Source: Chryseobacterium populi (GTDB lineage Bacteria > Bacteroidota > Bacteroidia > Flavobacteriales > Weeksellaceae). From it: a stretch of DNA of 64,000 bases. The notes under the pieces were generated by a model. The model saw nothing but the letters and a program-made list of their open reading frames with translations. It ran no database searches and was not told the origin of the DNA. Positions 30,689 through 39,956 of this stretch are shown in pieces (the first letter of the stretch is position 1; each line of letters starts with the position of its first letter). The translations under genes were made by a program, and so were the position numbers. Location of the stretch: NCBI RefSeq assembly GCF_000282115.1, contig NZ_AKJY01000091.1, forward strand, positions 23,273 through 87,272. Direction: 5' to 3'.

Positions 30689-32269
30689 ATGAGCGAAAAC
30701 CATCACGAGAACTATGAGAATATGACCGAAAAGCAAAAAAACCGCACCATCTGGAGCGTCATCACAGCTTCATCACTCGGTACACTGATAGAATGGTATG
30801 ACTTCTATATTTTCGGAAGTTTAGCCGTTGTTTTAGCAACAAAATTTTTCCCGGCAGATAATCCTACTGCAGCATTTTTATCTACGCTGGCTACTTTTGC
30901 TGCCGGATTTGTAGTAAGGCCTTTCGGGGCTCTGTTCTTCGGAAGATTAGGAGATCTTATCGGAAGAAAATATACTTTCCTGGTCACTTTACTGATTATG
31001 GGATTCTCCACTTTCCTTATCGGGTGTATTCCAAGTTATGAAACGATTGGGTTTCTTGCTCCCGTTCTGGTTCTCATTTTAAGATTATTACAAGGGCTTG
31101 CTTTAGGCGGGGAATATGGTGGTGCTGCCACTTATGTTGCAGAATATGCACAACCCAACCGGAGGGGGTACTGGACCTCATGGATCCAAACCACAGCAAC
31201 GGCAGGCCTTTTCATTTCATTAATTGTGATTTTGGTCACCAAAAATACCCTTTCCGCAGAGGAGTTTGACGGTTGGGGTTGGAGGGTTCCTTTCTGGATT
31301 TCGATTCTGATGGTAGGGGTTTCTTACATCATCAGAAAAAATATGAAGGAGTCTCCGCTTTTTGCAAAGGCCAAAAGTGAAGGAAAAACTTCTAAAAATC
31401 CGTTAAAAGAAAGCTTCGGGAATAAATATAACTTTAAGTTTGTCCTACTGGCTTTATTCGGAGCTGCGATGGGACAAGGGGTCATCTGGTACACCGGGCA
31501 ATTTTATGCGATGAGCTTCCTGCAGAAAGTTATGAATGTAGAATCAGCACAGGTGGATTCGTTAATGGCTACCGCTTTGTTTTTAGGAACCCCATTCTTC
31601 GTGTTTTTCGGATGGCTGTCTGATAAGATCGGAAGAAAAGCTGTAATGATGACAGGAATGCTGGTTGCTATTTTAGCCTACAGACCAATTTACGACAGCA
31701 TGTTTAAAAGTGTGACGCTTGAAAACAAAATTGTAGCACCTAATGGAATTACAGAGAAACGCACAGCTAAAATTCATAATAAAATTACCACTGACAGCCT
31801 GATAACCTTCCATAAAGAAACTGTGTTTACGGATGGTACCTTAATTAAAAAAGACAGTATCGTTCATTGGTCAGCGAATGGGCCGGTTATTAAAGACGGC
31901 AAAGCTGAAGAACCAAAAGTTTCCCAGTCTTTAAAATTAAATGATGATACGAAGTGGTACCTGGTATTCCTGGTATTCATTCAGGTGATCTTTGTAACGA
32001 TGGTGTATGGCCCGATTGCAGCATTCCTTGTGGAAATGTTCCCGGTAAGAATCCGTTATACCTCAATGTCTTTGCCTTATCACATTGGTAATGGTGTATT
32101 TGGAGGGCTTCTTCCGGCTGTTGCCACTTATCTGGTTACTGTAGGAAAAGATGCAGGGCATCCAGCCTGGTACCTTCAGGGCCTTTGGTATCCAATTGGT
32201 GTTGCAGCGGTCTGTCTGATCATAGGATTAATATATCTTAAAAATAAGAATAATAATATTCATGATTAA
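30689..32269 (+). CDS. MHS-family MFS transporter with large hydrophilic insert
   Basis: Inner-membrane symporter of the metabolite:H+ symporter branch. TM1 signature SSLGTLIEWYDFYIFGSLA, the loop GRLGDLIGRKYTF, and LRLLQGLALGGEYGGAATYVAEYA are diagnostic; the second-half loop is GWLSDKIGRKAVM. At 526 aa it exceeds the usual 430-450 because of a hydrophilic segment of about 80 residues (about 337-417) between two C-terminal-half membrane helices. Relatives carry dicarboxylates, shikimate, proline/betaine or short monocarboxylates. Neighbouring prpE-like and acs genes suggest a short-chain carboxylate. Confidence 0.88.
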   Translation: MSENHHENYENMTEKQKNRTIWSVITASSLGTLIEWYDFYIFGSLAVVLATKFFPADNPTAAFLSTLATFAAGFVVRPFGALFFGRLGDLIGRKYTFLVTLLIMGFSTFLIGCIPSYETIGFLAPVLVLILRLLQGLALGGEYGGAATYVAEYAQPNRRGYWTSWIQTTATAGLFISLIVILVTKNTLSAEEFDGWGWRVPFWISILMVGVSYIIRKNMKESPLFAKAKSEGKTSKNPLKESFGNKYNFKFVLLALFGAAMGQGVIWYTGQFYAMSFLQKVMNVESAQVDSLMATALFLGTPFFVFFGWLSDKIGRKAVMMTGMLVAILAYRPIYDSMFKSVTLENKIVAPNGITEKRTAKIHNKITTDSLITFHKETVFTDGTLIKKDSIVHWSANGPVIKDGKAEEPKVSQSLKLNDDTKWYLVFLVFIQVIFVTMVYGPIAAFLVEMFPVRIRYTSMSLPYHIGNGVFGGLLPAVATYLVTVGKDAGHPAWYLQGLWYPIGVAAVCLIIGLIYLKNKNNNIHD

Positions 32270-32312
32270 AGACTAAATCACTCAAATTTTTATTAATTTT
32301 AAAACTACTAAA

Positions 32313-32540
32313 ATGAACGGACTAAAAAAAATATTTGGCATTCTCTGGATTTTAATTGCTTTAGTTATAGGCTATTTCGGAATAACCGTAATGGGAATTC
32401 CGAAAATTACTTCCGGAAAGCAGGAAGACCTCGTTTTCGGTATCATTATCCTGTTTGTACTGATGCCGATTATCTCAGGAGGATTGGGAGTTTTTGGGTA
32501 TTATGCCTTAAAAGGGGAATATTCTGACGACAAGATTTAA
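32313..32540 (+). CDS. Small two-helix membrane protein
   Basis: A 75-aa protein with two membrane helices (about 5-28 IFGILWILIALVIGYFGITV and about 43-67) and a charged middle loop. It lies 43 bp downstream of the MHS transporter in the same direction and belongs to the run of genes leading to the symporter-kinase. Proteins of this type are found next to such transporters in Bacteroidota, so it may be a small accessory subunit; no function is known. Confidence 0.75.
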   Translation: MNGLKKIFGILWILIALVIGYFGITVMGIPKITSGKQEDLVFGIIILFVLMPIISGGLGVFGYYALKGEYSDDKI

Positions 32541-32555
32541 AATATAAAGCTTACT

Positions 32556-32600
32556 GATAATTGATGAATGATGACACCAACCATCCATTCATCAATTATC
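32556..32600. repeat. Perfect 15-bp inverted repeat with 15-nt loop
   Basis: GATAATTGATGAATG (32556-32570) is the exact reverse complement of 32586-32600. Units TGATAAT/TGATGAA recur every 7 nt. It lies between two small membrane protein genes in the same direction, and no T run follows, so it may be an mRNA processing or stability hairpin. Confidence 0.75.
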
Positions 32601-32618
32601 TTTTATCAATCATCACTT

Positions 32619-32813
32619 ATGAAGAAGAGACACGAACAAAAACTGGTTATCCTGAGCATCGGACTGATGATCGCCTTCAGCATTCCAATTTCATTATTAT
32701 TTAATAGTGAAAAGGAAATTTCCGGCTACCCGATGATTTTGATTTATCTTTTCTTTATCTGGATGGTTTCTATCATTATATCCTTTGTAATCGTAAAAAA
32801 GTATAATGAGTAG
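32619..32813 (+). CDS. Small two-helix membrane protein preceding the symporter-kinase
   Basis: A 64-aa protein: basic N-terminus (MKKRHEQK), helix 1 (LVILSIGLMIAFSIPISLLF), short loop, helix 2 (MILIYLFFIWMVSIIISFVIV), basic end. The start at 32619 was chosen because the longer frame from 32568 would run through the preceding hairpin. Its stop overlaps the start of the symporter-kinase gene by 8 nt, so the two are translationally coupled. Small proteins in this position accompany sodium:solute symporters (compare YjcH next to ActP), but no sequence kinship can be claimed. Confidence 0.75.
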   Translation: MKKRHEQKLVILSIGLMIAFSIPISLLFNSEKEISGYPMILIYLFFIWMVSIIISFVIVKKYNE

Positions 32814-35508
32814 TTTCGCGTTATTTATCGTTGTTCTGATTTACCTGGCACTTTTGTTCTTAGTTGCCCATTTAGCAGAGAAGAAAAAGAGTAAGCTATG
32901 GATCAACAATCCATATATTTATGCATTGTCCCTGGCCGTATACTGTACAGCCTGGACTTACTACGGCAGCATCGGTGTTGCAGCTACAAGTGGATTAGAC
33001 TATCTTCCTATTTATATTGGCCCTATTATGATTATTCCTGCGTGGATATTTATTAATACAAGAATCGTAAGAATATCAAGAGTCAATAAAATAAGCAGTC
33101 TTGCCGATTTTATTTCTCTAAGATATGGAAACAGCAGAAGTTTCAGCGCAATTATTACGATTGTCTGCCTTCTTGCCATCATTCCTTATATCGGACTGCA
33201 GATTAAAGCCATCTCCGAAACTTTCCATCTGGTTACGGAAACCTCTATATCGAAAAACATACTGACCGATAATGCTACTTTTGTGGTGATTTTAATTGCT
33301 TTATTTTCATCCTATTACGGAACACGATATGTAGATGCTTCAGAAAAGCGCCTCGGAATTATATCCGCAATTGCCTTAGAAAGTTTTTTAAAGCTTTTTT
33401 TCATTATTGTCTTAGGCTTATTCGTTATTTATTTTGCATTTGACGGGTTTTCAGACATTTACGAAAAGGCCAGTAAGTTTGAAGACTTTAAACAAAAAAA
33501 CACATTCAACGGCATTGAAGGTGCTCTAAACTGGATGATTTTATGCATGATTTCAGCTACAGCGATCTGTATTCTTCCAAGACAGTTTCACACTGCTATC
33601 ATTGAAAACAGGCAGGAAAAACATATTAAAACAGCCATTTGGTTTTTTCCGCTTTATCTTTTGATTTTTACGGTTTTTATTTTCCCGATCGCCTGGGGCG
33701 GAAGGCTCATTTTTGAAGGAGAAAATGTAAATCCCGAATTTTACTCCATACTCATCCCGCAACATTTCAATAATACCCTGATTACCGTTTTGGTTTTCCT
33801 TGGCGGATTGAGCTCATGTATTTCGATGATCATTATTTCCGCAATTACTTTATCAATCATGCTTTCCAACAACCTCATCATTCCATATGGATTGCTTGGA
33901 AAGTTTAAATCCGAGAATGAAGTTCAGAATACCAGAAACATTACCAACATCAGGAAGATCAGCATTTTTGCCCTGGTGATCATGGCCTTTGCCTTTTACA
34001 AATATTTCATTCTTAAGACATCACTGGATTCTGTAGGATTGATTTCATTTGTGGTCATTTCACAATTAGCCCCCGCTTTTTTCGGTGCACTGTTCTGGAG
34101 AAGAGGAAGCTATAAAGGTGCTGTTGCCGGACTTCTGGCAGGATTAGCGATCTGCTATTTCGGATTGATCATTCCCCAATATTATTTTTCTTATAACCAG
34201 GAATTTAAATGGGTTTTAAGGGATATGTATAATTTTTTTGATTTTTTCAGCATTCCGTACCTGAGCAGGATTTCACAGATTTTCTTCTGGTCAATTCTGG
34301 TTAATACTGCCCTATTTGCTATCATCTCCGTAAGCATCAAAGGTAATTACCGTGAAAGAAATTTTGCCGAGTTGTATGTGGATATTGATAAATATATTCA
34401 AAACCATGAAAATGCTTTTATCTGGCGTGGAACAGCTTATGTTTCAGATATTAAAAATATTCTCGAACGTTTTTTAGGGAAAAACAAGACAGAACAGGCT
34501 TTACGGATTTTCAATTTAAAATACAATATTGATTCACAGACAGAGACCGCAGATTCAAGATTCATCAAATTCTCGGAAAACCTTCTGGCAGGAAGAATAG
34601 GAACAGCTTCTGCAAAAATTCTGATTGAAGGGGTAACGAAAGAAGATAAAATATCCTTAAAAGAGGTTTTAAATATTTTAGAAGAGTCTAAGGAAACAAT
34701 TATATTAAACAAAAAACTGACTGAACAGTCGGAAGAATTAAAACAACTTTCTGATGATTTAAGGAATGCCAATGAAAATCTGATCATTAAAGACCGTCAA
34801 AAAGATGATTTCCTCGATTCCGTCGCTCATGAACTGAGAACTCCGATTACAGCAATTCGTTCTGCCGGAGAGATTTTAGCAGATGACGACGACATTCCAC
34901 TGGATATCAAAAGAGAATTTTTAAACAATATCATTACAGAATCTGACAGGCTGAGTGAAATTATTAACGATATCCTTTATCTGGATAAGCTGCAACATGG
35001 CGAAATCGTCCTGCATATCCAGCAAAATAATATTATCGAGACCTATAAAAAAGCAGTCAACCCACTTCTGCACCTGATCCAGCAGAAAAATATCCATTTA
35101 AGTGAAGTAAATCTTTTAAATCAGTATATATTTGAATATGATGAAGCAAGAATGATTCAGTTATTTCAGAATATCCTGGGAAATGCATTAAAATTTACAG
35201 ACGAACAAGGAACCATACAAACAAAATTATCTGAAAAAGAAAATGAACTGGTTATTAAAATTTTCAATACGGGAAAAAACATTCCTGAAGAGGATCTTGA
35301 AATGATTTTTGATAAGTTTTACCAGTCTAAAAACCAGAATATTTTAAAACCGACAGGAAGCGGGCTCGGACTGGCCATTTCAAAAAAAATAGTACAGGCC
35401 CACCACGGAAAGATACAAGCTGAAAATAGCGGACTGGGAGTAACTTTCACCATAAGCCTTCCTGAAAAAATAATAAACAAGATTAAAAATGAAGTTGAAC
35501 AAAACTAA
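32806..35508 (+). CDS. Sodium:solute symporter-histidine kinase hybrid (CbrA/CrbS type)
   Basis: A 900-aa membrane sensor. Residues 1-520 form a PutP-like sodium:solute symporter domain with about 13 membrane helices (YCTAWTYYGSIGVAA, LADFISLRYGNS, IAIIPYIGLQIKAI). A linker with the STAC pattern follows (FSENLLAGRIGTASAKILI, about 590-610), then a coiled coil, the dimerisation/phosphoacceptor helix with His675 (DSVAHELRTPITAIRS), and the ATPase domain (N box NILGNALKFT, G box TGSGLGLAISKKIV). CbrA and CrbS relatives sense substrate flux and control carbon or acetate use. The receiver gene follows 9 bp later and acs is downstream, so acetate control is a reasonable inference. Confidence 0.92.
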   Translation: MSSFALFIVVLIYLALLFLVAHLAEKKKSKLWINNPYIYALSLAVYCTAWTYYGSIGVAATSGLDYLPIYIGPIMIIPAWIFINTRIVRISRVNKISSLADFISLRYGNSRSFSAIITIVCLLAIIPYIGLQIKAISETFHLVTETSISKNILTDNATFVVILIALFSSYYGTRYVDASEKRLGIISAIALESFLKLFFIIVLGLFVIYFAFDGFSDIYEKASKFEDFKQKNTFNGIEGALNWMILCMISATAICILPRQFHTAIIENRQEKHIKTAIWFFPLYLLIFTVFIFPIAWGGRLIFEGENVNPEFYSILIPQHFNNTLITVLVFLGGLSSCISMIIISAITLSIMLSNNLIIPYGLLGKFKSENEVQNTRNITNIRKISIFALVIMAFAFYKYFILKTSLDSVGLISFVVISQLAPAFFGALFWRRGSYKGAVAGLLAGLAICYFGLIIPQYYFSYNQEFKWVLRDMYNFFDFFSIPYLSRISQIFFWSILVNTALFAIISVSIKGNYRERNFAELYVDIDKYIQNHENAFIWRGTAYVSDIKNILERFLGKNKTEQALRIFNLKYNIDSQTETADSRFIKFSENLLAGRIGTASAKILIEGVTKEDKISLKEVLNILEESKETIILNKKLTEQSEELKQLSDDLRNANENLIIKDRQKDDFLDSVAHELRTPITAIRSAGEILADDDDIPLDIKREFLNNIITESDRLSEIINDILYLDKLQHGEIVLHIQQNNIIETYKKAVNPLLHLIQQKNIHLSEVNLLNQYIFEYDEARMIQLFQNILGNALKFTDEQGTIQTKLSEKENELVIKIFNTGKNIPEEDLEMIFDKFYQSKNQNILKPTGSGLGLAISKKIVQAHHGKIQAENSGLGVTFTISLPEKIINKIKNEVEQN

Positions 35509-35517
35509 AAACAAATC

Positions 35518-35880
35518 ATGAAAAAGATAATCATTGCTGATGATGAACATAAAATATTGATGTCACTGGAATACAGTTTCAAGAAAAACGGCTACGATGT
35601 TTTCATTGCAAGAGACGGAACAGAAGTCCTTGACTTCCTGAAAACCATGGTTCCCGATGTCATTTTACTCGATATTATGATGCCCAACCTTGACGGTTAC
35701 AGCACGCTGGAAATCATCAAGCAGGAGGAAAAATTAAAAGACACAAAAGTCATTTTCCTGAGTGCTAAAAACAATCCTAAAGATATTGAGAAAGGCCTGG
35801 AAATGGGAGCTGATGCTTATGTCACCAAGCCTTACTCCATTAAAAAACTGATTCAGCAGATTGAAGAAATGTTTGAATAG
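35518..35880 (+). CDS. Single-domain response regulator (receiver only)
   Basis: A 120-aa CheY-like receiver. The acidic pair is Asp8/Asp9 (IADDE), the phospho-acceptor Asp52 (ILLDIMMP), the switch Ser82 (FLSAKN) and the conserved Lys104 (VTKPYS). It ends right after helix 5 (IQQIEEMFE), so there is no DNA-binding output domain, unlike CrbR or CbrB, the partners of similar kinases. It lies 9 bp after the kinase gene. It must therefore signal through protein contact or a phosphorelay. Confidence 0.92.
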   Translation: MKKIIIADDEHKILMSLEYSFKKNGYDVFIARDGTEVLDFLKTMVPDVILLDIMMPNLDGYSTLEIIKQEEKLKDTKVIFLSAKNNPKDIEKGLEMGADAYVTKPYSIKKLIQQIEEMFE

Positions 35881-35896
35881 ATTGAGAAAGAAAAAT

Positions 35897-35983
35897 TTAA
35901 ACACAAATATCACGAAGAAATTTTACTAATAGCACTATTTTAATTGGTGTATTTTATGAAAAATTTGGGTTATTAGTGTTTAA
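35897..35983. repeat. Imperfect inverted repeat upstream of the prpE-like gene
   Basis: TTAAACAC (35897-35904) pairs with GTGTTTAA (35976-35983), and weaker complementarity continues inward (ATATCACG.., ..TATTA). No T run marks it as a clear terminator. It occupies most of the 121-bp gap between the response regulator and the acyl-CoA synthetase. Confidence 0.5.
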
Positions 35984-36001
35984 TCAAAACACAAAATTAA
36001 T

Positions 36002-37888
36002 ATGAATGCAGATACCCTATTTAAAAACAGTATAGAAAATAAAGAGAATTTCTGGAAAGAACAGGCTCAGGAAATCACGTGGTTTGAATTTCCCGATACC
36101 ATTCTCTCCCGGGACGAAAATAATTATCCCCAATGGTTTCCTGACGGAAAGCTCAATATGTGCTATTTATGCATTGATAAACATATTGAAGAAGGTTTTG
36201 GAGAACAGATTGCTATTGTTTACGACTCTCCCGTCACCAGCCAGAAGAAAATCTATACTTTCAGGCAGGCTAAAGAAGAAATTTCAAAATTCGCCGGAGG
36301 CCTGGTTTCTTTAGGTTTAAAAAAGGGGGACACAGCAGTTATTTATATGCCGATGATCCCGCAGACGCTTTTTGCCATGCTCGCCTGTGCTCGTATCGGA
36401 GTGATTCACAATGTAGTTTTCGGAGGATTTGCACCGCACGAATTGGTCGTGAGAATTGATGACTGTAAGCCGAAAGCATTGATTACAGCTACTGCGGGAG
36501 TTGAAATTGCCAAAAGAATCCCCTATCTGCCTTTAGTTGAGAAGGCGATTGAATTAGCCCAGGATAAGGTGGATCATATAATTGTTTACAACAGAAAATT
36601 GGTTGACAATCAGCATGAAATGTTTGACGGACTGATCGATTATGAGGAATTGGTACAGAAATCAGAGCCTGCTGATTGTGTTTCTGTAGAATCTACCCAT
36701 CCGCTTTATCTGCTTTACACTTCAGGAACTACAGGAAAACCCAAAGGAATTACCCGGGATACCGGAGGTTATGCTACTGCTTTAAAATTTTCCATGAAGT
36801 ATATTTATGGAATTGAACCGGGAGACACCTATTGGGCAGCCTCGGATTTCGGTTGGGCTGTTGGCCATAGCTACAGTGTTTACGGCCCTTTACTTAACAG
36901 GAATACAACGGTTATCTTTGAAGGGAAACCCATTATGACACCGGATGCAGGAACATTCTGGAGAATTATTTCCGAATATAAAGTTTCTGCCATGTTTACG
37001 GCTCCTACAGCAATCAGAGCCATAAAAAAAGAAGATCCTGATGGTGAACTGGTTAAGAAATATGATCTCTCTCATTTCAAAAAACAGTTTTTAGCCGGTG
37101 AACGTTGTGATGTTGCCACTTTAGACTGGTTTGAAGAACATATCGGGGTTCCGGCCATCGATCACTGGTGGCAGACCGAATCCGGCTGGCCAATGCTGGG
37201 ACTGATGACTTTTGATGATCAGTATAAAATAAAAAGAGCTTCTGCCGGAAAACCCATTCCCGGATATGATATTAAAATTTTTGATGAAAACGGATATGAG
37301 CTTGATCCTCATCAGGAGGGCTACCTCGTTATCAAACTTCCGCTTCCTCCCGGTGCCATGCTGGGAATCTGGAATGATTATGACCGTTTTCAAAACAGCT
37401 ACCTGTCACAATATAACGGCTATTATTTTTCCGGTGACGGTGCCATAAAAGATGAAGACGGATATATTTTCATTACAGGAAGAGTGGATGATGTGATCAA
37501 TGTTGCAGGACACAGGCTTTCAACTTCTGAAATGGAAGAAATTGTTTCATCTCATCCCGATGTTGCAGAATGTGCTGTCGTGGGGATAAACGATGATTTA
37601 AAAGGCCAGGTTCCGTTCGCAACGGTTGTTTTAAAAAACGGATCATCTATATCCGAAGAAGATCTGGAAAGAGATATCATCCGGATGGTTCGTGAGAAGA
37701 TCGGTGCCGTCGCTTTTTTAAAGAATGCAATGGTTGTTAAGCGTTTACCGAAAACCCGTTCAGGAAAAATTTTAAGAAAGCTGATCCGGACGTTATTAGA
37801 CGGAAAAGATTTCCAGGTTCCGTCAACAATTGATGATGAAAAAATTATCGATGAGATACAGGAAAAAATACAGTATTATAAGGCTTAA
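36002..37888 (+). CDS. Propionyl-CoA synthetase-like acyl-CoA ligase (PrpE/ACSS3 type)
   Basis: A 628-aa ANL-superfamily ligase making an acyl-CoA through an acyl-adenylate. The P-loop-like A3 motif is YTSGTTGKPKGITRDTGG; the following GYATALKFSMKYIYG and the DFGWAVGHSYSVYGPL segments are characteristic of PrpE/ACSS3 rather than Acs. Motif A5 is HWWQTESGWPM and the catalytic Lys lies in LPKTRSGKILRKL (A10), a usual acetylation target. It precedes acs by 58 bp in the same direction. Propionate or a similar short acid is the likely substrate. Confidence 0.87.
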   Translation: MNADTLFKNSIENKENFWKEQAQEITWFEFPDTILSRDENNYPQWFPDGKLNMCYLCIDKHIEEGFGEQIAIVYDSPVTSQKKIYTFRQAKEEISKFAGGLVSLGLKKGDTAVIYMPMIPQTLFAMLACARIGVIHNVVFGGFAPHELVVRIDDCKPKALITATAGVEIAKRIPYLPLVEKAIELAQDKVDHIIVYNRKLVDNQHEMFDGLIDYEELVQKSEPADCVSVESTHPLYLLYTSGTTGKPKGITRDTGGYATALKFSMKYIYGIEPGDTYWAASDFGWAVGHSYSVYGPLLNRNTTVIFEGKPIMTPDAGTFWRIISEYKVSAMFTAPTAIRAIKKEDPDGELVKKYDLSHFKKQFLAGERCDVATLDWFEEHIGVPAIDHWWQTESGWPMLGLMTFDDQYKIKRASAGKPIPGYDIKIFDENGYELDPHQEGYLVIKLPLPPGAMLGIWNDYDRFQNSYLSQYNGYYFSGDGAIKDEDGYIFITGRVDDVINVAGHRLSTSEMEEIVSSHPDVAECAVVGINDDLKGQVPFATVVLKNGSSISEEDLERDIIRMVREKIGAVAFLKNAMVVKRLPKTRSGKILRKLIRTLLDGKDFQVPSTIDDEKIIDEIQEKIQYYKA

Positions 37889-37946
37889 GCCGTAAATTAA
37901 CCATAAATTTAGATCTATAAATTCAAATTTCAAAAACGAAAGGAAT

Positions 37947-39857
37947 ATGAGAAATTACTTAATAGAAGATTTACCACATTACTTTGAAGAGTATAAAAAG
38001 TCTATTAAAAATCCTAAGAAATTCTGGGATAAAATAGCTGATCAGAACTTTGTGTGGTATCAGAGATGGAGCAAGGTTGTTAAGTACGACATGAACGAAG
38101 CTAAAATCACCTGGTTTAAAAATGCCAAACTCAATATCACCAAAAACTGCATCGACAGGCACCTTAATGAAAGAGGAGATAAAACAGCCATCATCTGGGA
38201 GCCCAACGATCCGAAAGAAGAAGCCTTGCATATTTCTTACAACGAACTCTACACAAGAGTAAACAAAACCGCTAATGTACTGAGGGAAATGGGCATCGAA
38301 AAAGGAGACCGCGTTTGCATTTATCTTCCGATGATCCCGGAACTGGCAGTTACCATGCTGGCCTGTGCCAAATTAGGTGCCGTGCATTCAGTGATTTTTG
38401 CAGGATTTTCAGCCAATGCTGTTGCTTCAAGAATCAATGACTGTGAGGCTAAAATGGTGATCACCTCAGACGGAAGCTACAGGGGAAATAAGGTTCTAGA
38501 CCTGAAAAGCATTGTCGATGAAGCTCTTGAGAAAACACCAACCGTAGAATCTGTTTTAGTGGTAAAAAGAACCCGCAATGAAGTCAAAATGAAAGAAGGC
38601 AGAGATTACTGGATGTCTGAATTGTATGATAAGGCGTCTCAGGATTTTGTTACGGTGATCATGGATGCTGAAGATCCGCTTTTCATTCTTTACACTTCCG
38701 GTTCTACGGGAAAACCAAAAGGGATGCTTCATACATCTGCCGGATATATGGTTTACACAGCTTATACCTTTAAAAATATTTTCAATTACCAGGAAAATGA
38801 CATTTACTGGTGTACAGCAGACATCGGCTGGATCACAGGACATTCGTATATCCTTTACGGACCGTTGTGTAACGGAGCTACGACAGTCATCTTTGAAGGA
38901 ATTCCTACTTATCCTGAGCCGGACCGTTTCTGGGAGGTTATCGAAAAGCATAAAATCACCCAGTTTTACACCGCTCCTACCGCGATCCGTTCTCTGGCTA
39001 AAGAAAGCGCGGAATGGGTGGATAAACATGATTTAAGCTCATTAAAAGTGATCGGATCTGTTGGAGAACCTATCAATGATGAAGCCTGGCATTGGTTTAA
39101 CGATCATGTCGGCAAGAAAAAATGCCCGATTGTAGATACCTGGTGGCAAACGGAAACCGGCGGGATTATGATCTCTCCTATCCCATTTGTAACTCCAACA
39201 AAACCTACTTATGCTACACTGCCTCTGCCCGGAATACAGCCTGTCCTGATGGATGATAAACGCAATGAAATTACCGGAAACCAGGTGACCGGAAACCTTT
39301 GTATCCGTTTTCCATGGCCCGGAATTGCCAGAACGATCTGGGGTGACCATCAACGCTATAAAGAAACTTATTTCACTGCTTTTCCAGGAAAATATTTCAC
39401 CGGTGACGGTGCTTTAAGAGATGAAGTAGGCTATTACAGAATTACAGGACGTGTGGATGATGTGATCATCGTTTCAGGACACAACCTGGGAACAGCGCCT
39501 ATCGAAGACAGCATCAACCAACATCCTGCCGTAGCAGAATCAGCTATTGTAGGCTATCCGCATGATATCAAAGGTAATGCTTTATACGGCTATGTGGTAT
39601 TGAAAGAAACCGGAGAGAGCCGCCAGAGAGAGAACCTGAAAAAAGAGATCAACCAGTTGATTTCAGATCAGATCGGCCCTATTGCGAAATTGGATAAGAT
39701 ACAGTTTGTTTCAGGGCTACCTAAAACACGTTCCGGAAAGATCATGCGCAGGATTTTAAGAAAAATTACGGAAGGTGATTTCAGTAATTTCGGGGATATT
39801 TCAACATTATTAAATCCTGAGATTGTAGAGGAAATAAAAAATGAAAGACTGGGTTAA
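37947..39857 (+). CDS. acs: Acetyl-CoA synthetase
   Basis: AMP-forming acetate:CoA ligase, 636 aa, of normal length. Motifs: WFKNAKLNITKNCIDRHL, A3 YTSGSTGKPKGMLHTSAGYMVY, TADIGWITGHSYILYGPL, A5 DTWWQTETGGIMISP (with the Trp that limits the acyl pocket to acetate), and A10 GLPKTRSGKIMRRILRK with the regulatory/catalytic Lys. It lies downstream of the symporter-kinase and response regulator, a grouping seen for CrbSR-acs acetate switches. A strong bidirectional terminator follows. Confidence 0.96.
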   Translation: MRNYLIEDLPHYFEEYKKSIKNPKKFWDKIADQNFVWYQRWSKVVKYDMNEAKITWFKNAKLNITKNCIDRHLNERGDKTAIIWEPNDPKEEALHISYNELYTRVNKTANVLREMGIEKGDRVCIYLPMIPELAVTMLACAKLGAVHSVIFAGFSANAVASRINDCEAKMVITSDGSYRGNKVLDLKSIVDEALEKTPTVESVLVVKRTRNEVKMKEGRDYWMSELYDKASQDFVTVIMDAEDPLFILYTSGSTGKPKGMLHTSAGYMVYTAYTFKNIFNYQENDIYWCTADIGWITGHSYILYGPLCNGATTVIFEGIPTYPEPDRFWEVIEKHKITQFYTAPTAIRSLAKESAEWVDKHDLSSLKVIGSVGEPINDEAWHWFNDHVGKKKCPIVDTWWQTETGGIMISPIPFVTPTKPTYATLPLPGIQPVLMDDKRNEITGNQVTGNLCIRFPWPGIARTIWGDHQRYKETYFTAFPGKYFTGDGALRDEVGYYRITGRVDDVIIVSGHNLGTAPIEDSINQHPAVAESAIVGYPHDIKGNALYGYVVLKETGESRQRENLKKEINQLISDQIGPIAKLDKIQFVSGLPKTRSGKIMRRILRKITEGDFSNFGDISTLLNPEIVEEIKNERLG

Positions 39858-39919
39858 TTTTAACCATTAAGATTTCATTAAGACTATAAGTTTAGTTAAG
39901 ATAATTATTCTAAAAAATA

Positions 39920-39950
39920 AAAGGCGTAGAAATGATCTACGCCTTTGTTT
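39920..39950. terminator. Bidirectional terminator between acs and the T9SS cargo gene
   Basis: An 11-bp perfect stem AAAGGCGTAGA/TCTACGCCTTT with loop AATGA is flanked by T-rich DNA to the right and A-rich DNA to the left, so it can stop both convergent transcripts. Confidence 0.9.
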
Positions 39951-39956
39951 TATCAG

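Noticed and set aside
38665..39036. Plus-strand frame inside acs
   Set aside because: Out-of-frame reading of the conserved acs A3 and following region; no independent signals.
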